This document shows positions 61,123-64,000 of a stretch of 64,000 nt of DNA, piece after piece. Source of the stretch: Halichondria panicea (taxonomy: Eukaryota > Porifera > Demospongiae > Suberitida > Halichondriidae). Below the pieces are notes generated by a model. The model ran no database searches and was not told where the DNA came from. It saw only the letters and a list, made by a program, of their open reading frames with translations. The position numbers were made by a program, and so were the translations under genes. The stretch is taken from NCBI RefSeq assembly GCF_963675165.1, contig NC_087378.1, forward strand, positions 8,516,725-8,580,724, read 5' to 3'. Each line of letters begins with the position of its first letter. The first letter of the stretch is position 1.

Positions 61123-61782
61123 ATGACACTGCTTGGTGTTGGTTTACCTCGGAGAGGGTCTCTCTTCAGGAAACTCATGATTGGAGGCATTCTCATGTTC
61201 ATCTCGTGTTGGATAACTGTGCTCATGCTGCAGAACTCTGCTGACAGCAGTGTATCAAACACTGGTAGATCACAAGACCACAAACTGCCCTATATGCCAG
61301 CGCATAATAATGTCCCAAGAGACGAGAATGTTTATATTAAGAAGAACTCCACTGTTAAACAGCAGCAAGACTCAGTAGGTAAAAACACTCCACATTTTCC
61401 GAGAAAAACTCTCCTTTCAACAAGAGAACACTCGGCCACCAACAAAACAAATCAAAACACTACCATTAAAGCCGCACACAAGTCTGTCCCTAGAATTGAC
61501 TCTATTCCAAGCATGAACGGCCCCAACTCAGTAGAATTGCTGAGGAAGAAATTGGTGACTTTAAACAGAGAGGAAAGAATTCTCAATGCCGATAAATTTG
61601 CTCCCCTGGGGAATGATGATATTATACTGATTGTTCAAGTCCACAAGAGAGTAGCGTATCTACGGCAACTGTTAGACTCCCTGAGAGCTGCTCGGGGCGT
61701 GGAGGAGGTGCTCCTGGTTGTCAGCAGTGACTACTACTATGAGGAGATGAATCAAATAGTGGAGTCTGTGGATTTTTGCAAG
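61123..61782 (+). CDS. MGAT2: MGAT2 (GlcNAc-transferase II), 5' exon only
   Basis: Golgi enzyme that adds beta-1,2 GlcNAc to the alpha-1,6 mannose arm, making complex N-glycans. The first exon has a short cytosolic end and a membrane helix (KLMIGGILMFISCWITVLML). A stem region of about 130 residues carries several NxS/T sites. The start of the catalytic domain follows: IILIVQVHKRVAYLRQLLDS, then VEEVLLVVSSDYYYEEMNQI and VDFCK. Human MGAT2 has VIVVQVHNRPEYLRLLLDSL at this place. The exon ends at a GT donor (61783). More than half of the protein is missing, either in the gap or elsewhere. Confidence 0.85.
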
Positions 61783-62051
61783 GTGAGGTTTTAATGTCAA
61801 TAGTACATGAATAGTACATGTACAGTGTGTGCATCCTCCCCCTGTACATACATAACCTGTACATCTGTGAGTGTCCCACATCAAAGACCTTGAATATCTT
61901 TAAAAGTGTTTGTGTGGGCTTGTAGTGGTGGCTCTGACGTGAATAAACTAGTTACACACAATTATCAGCTCTAACTACTTCCATGGGATAGTTTTGGCTT
62001 ACCCTAAGATATTTACAGAAGGGTGGGTTTTATTTGATACCAGCTGTCTTG
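61783..62051. other. MGAT2 intron side of the gap
   Basis: No further MGAT2 or calcium-sensor exon recognised here on either strand. Confidence 0.45.
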
Positions 62052-62251
62052 NNNNNNNNNNNNNNNNNNNNNNNNNNNNNNNNNNNNNNNNNNNNNNNNN
62101 NNNNNNNNNNNNNNNNNNNNNNNNNNNNNNNNNNNNNNNNNNNNNNNNNNNNNNNNNNNNNNNNNNNNNNNNNNNNNNNNNNNNNNNNNNNNNNNNNNNN
62201 NNNNNNNNNNNNNNNNNNNNNNNNNNNNNNNNNNNNNNNNNNNNNNNNNNN
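62052..62251. other. Assembly gap, 200 N
   Basis: Exactly 200 undetermined bases, a length that often marks a gap of unknown size. Confidence 0.99.
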
Positions 62252-62345
62252 TGTACCACTCTTGCAGTTCGTGCTCATTAAACTCTGTGTTCTCAACGAG
62301 ATCCTGAAGAACTTCTGGACGAAGTTTGCTGTTTGTCTTGCCCAT
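62252..62345 (-). CDS. Neuronal calcium sensor (hippocalcin/neurocalcin-like), N-terminal fragment
   Basis: The first 31 codons are visible: [16 protein letters not shown], then [15 protein letters not shown], running into the gap. Hippocalcin, neurocalcin-delta and VSNL proteins begin almost identically ([16 protein letters not shown]...HEIQEWYKGFL). The N-terminal Gly with downstream Ser/Lys fits N-myristoylation and a calcium-myristoyl switch. The EF hands are not in view. An acceptor-like cacag lies just before ATG 62345, so a 5' UTR exon upstream is likely. Confidence 0.88.
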
Positions 62346-63372
62346 CACTGTGAACAGGTGTGTGTGTTTGTGTGACAATGCATCACTTAATAATTGTCTT
62401 AATCCTACATGTAACTGCTAATTTCTCATTAGTATAACTGCACACCTTAGGAAGCTAAGAATCATCAATGCATGATGGGTACATGCGTTAGCAAACAGGA
62501 AACGCTCAGGAATCCATTGATTACATGGAAAACAGATTATCAACAGTGCAGTTAACACACATTGGACTTTGCAATAACTAAGATTCATACAACATAACAT
62601 AATTGCTCTAAGGATTGATGAATAGCATGTAGCTATACAGAACACAGTTGAGCTTCAGAGAAATAGGTTTCCTATATACAACTTTTACAACTTGGATATT
62701 AAAATAATACTCAAGTGCTAATTAGAGGTGCTTGTTCAGTGCTTGTTCAGTGCATGCAGTGGAAACATAAAGAACCTCATACATAAAATCATCAAGCTGG
62801 TACCACCCCATTTTGAACAGCTAGCTAGCTAGAAAGGTACCTACGTACATGTACGTACCTACGTATCTAGCTCACCTGCTCAAGAATCCCTCTCGGCTCA
62901 CTACTCGTCGTACAGGCACTGGTATAATGGAAGCAAAGTAGAACCTCAATCTAAGCTCTCCGGCTGATTTTGGCTCAAGAAGTTTTCAGCAGTACTGCAC
63001 TAAACTGTGTACTGTACTATGACTAGACTATGTTCACTTCACTGTATGTGATCACGTGAGACAATTAAACGTTAAATTAATAACCACAACAAGGGTAACA
63101 TAATTAGAAGACATCAAAATGTGTTGCACACCTAGCTCTCTCTTACAGCTCCTGCTCACTATTGCATGTTCATAGTCTTTGTATACGTACGTAAGTAAAC
63201 ATTTCAACATGAAATATTATGACAGGGGAGGGGGGGAGGTATTTACGGGACGAGAATAATGCGTCGCTGATTCACAAGCAGCTATAATATAGTGCTGAAT
63301 CTTTTTCAATGCTGAAGTGATGTAAAATAAGTGTTGTTAAAATGACACACCCTATAAACAAAAAAGTATAAA
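62346..63372. other. Intergenic, no gene recognised
   Basis: AT-rich. It contains a small palindromic run (tacgtacatgtacgta, about 62843-62858) and GCTAGCTAG. It probably holds the 5' leader and promoter of the calcium-sensor gene and the 3' UTR of the next gene. Confidence 0.5.
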
Positions 63373-64000
63373 TTATGACACACTAAACGTAATCTGTGGA
63401 CCAGAAAAAACTCTAACTGATTTTGGACTCTGAGAACGCAGTCTTAGAAGCTCCTGAAACCTACTAGAGTGATCTTGCTTGATGCTGCTGAATCGTTTAT
63501 TCGAATCACTGTCAGATTTTGCTAATTTTCCATGGTAACCCCTCGGAAGAGGTGGTGGTGTAGGATTGTTGGTACGAGTCACTTCTACTGGCGATGCAGC
63601 TGTTCCTTTCAAGAGAGAATCACCAGACACAAACTCTGACAACAGAATATTTAGACGATCACAATCCACACGAGGTTTCTTGAAAACCACCTCAGGGGAA
63701 CGTTGTGAAGTTTTAATACTAGCCAATGCTTTTGTCGAGTTTATAACTGATGAAGTTCTCTCTACTTCTGGTGACTTTATCTCCTTTGTAGCAGAAGCAG
63801 AAGCAGCATTCGCCTTATCAGTTTTAGGCTCCTTGTACACAATTGCAGATCTTGCTACAATCTTGGCTTCGTATATTTTGGCCATCTGTCTCGCTAAGTT
63901 TGCTGGAGAGTCTGGAGAGGAAATACTCCTTCGTGGACTGGGGGATTGCCGTGGCGACAGGGGTCTTGGCTGGGATGGGAGTGGGCTGACAGAACCTTCA
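63373..64000 (-). CDS. C-terminal part of an unrecognised Ser/Pro-rich protein
   Basis: The minus-strand frame is open from the window edge to the stop at 63373, so the 5' part lies outside. Visible residues are rich in Ser, Pro, Arg and Lys: SPRQSPSPRRSISSPDSP, then an Ala/Lys/Glu stretch (MAKIYEAKIVARS), SQRSPEVVFKKPRVD, NPTPPPLPRGYHGKL and SSRFQELLRLRSQSPKS. PPPLPRGY could be an SH3-binding site. No folded domain is apparent. I do not recognise the family. The frame continues through codons that look natural, so it is likely real. Confidence 0.65.
   Translation of the reverse strand, partial: EGSVSPLPSQPRPLSPRQSPSPRRSISSPDSPANLARQMAKIYEAKIVARSAIVYKEPKTDKANAASASATKEIKSPEVERTSSVINSTKALASIKTSQRSPEVVFKKPRVDCDRLNILLSEFVSGDSLLKGTAASPVEVTRTNNPTPPPLPRGYHGKLAKSDSDSNKRFSSIKQDHSSRFQELLRLRSQSPKSVRVFSGPQITFSVS

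Overview
The window reads as a gene-dense piece of an early-branching animal genome, most likely a demosponge (Amphimedon-like). This is inference: almost every gene has a clear animal counterpart (prominin, NSD, NOA1, WDR54, MGAT2, a neuronal calcium sensor). Introns are mostly short, intergenic spaces are tiny, and lineage-style families occur (WSCD-like sulfotransferases, HSPA12-like chaperones, an ankyrin-SAM-TIR protein). No species marker was seen.

Layout. 1-1.8 kb: a 723-bp tandem repeat. 2.8-8.6 kb (-): ARMH3, with an SRCR-domain membrane-protein gene nested on the opposite strand in one intron. 8.8-13.3 kb (+): CCDC186, carrying a tRNA-containing MITE in an intron. 13.7-18.6 kb (+): an NSD-type H3K36 methyltransferase. 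18.9-19.9 kb (-): an intronless Golgi-type sulfotransferase, head-to-head with an ankyrin-SAM-TIR gene (20.0-25.0 kb, +). 25.2-26.9 kb (+): LRP2BP. 27.4-30.4 kb (-): NOA1, with a second copy of the tRNA-containing MITE. 30.5-36.0 kb: a fold-back MITE, one arm of which is split by a 4.3-kb Ginger-type DNA transposon. 36.5-42.8 kb (+): prominin. 43.5-46.3 kb: two convergent WSCD-like sulfotransferases. 46.5-54.1 kb: two divergent HSPA12-like genes. 54.4-58.9 kb (+): TTC14. 59.1-60.5 kb (-): WDR54. 61.1 kb (+): MGAT2, running into a 200-N gap. 62.3 kb (-): start of a hippocalcin/neurocalcin-like gene entering the same gap from the right. 63.4-64.0 kb (-): the C-terminal part of an unrecognised Ser/Pro-rich protein.

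The genes do not form one pathway. Recurring themes are head-to-head pairs sharing about 100-600 bp (ARMH3/CCDC186, sulfotransferase/TIR, HSPA12 pair, WDR54/MGAT2) and tail-to-tail paralogues 8 bp apart. The most striking signal is minisatellites in introns. In three unrelated genes (CCDC186, the TIR gene, prominin) the repeat unit itself contains the 3' splice acceptor, so the intron-exon junction appears to have been copied 5 to about 27 times.

Limits: exon borders were read by eye from GT/AG sites, reading phase and remembered human homologues. Interior borders may be off by a few bases. No search or alignment was run.
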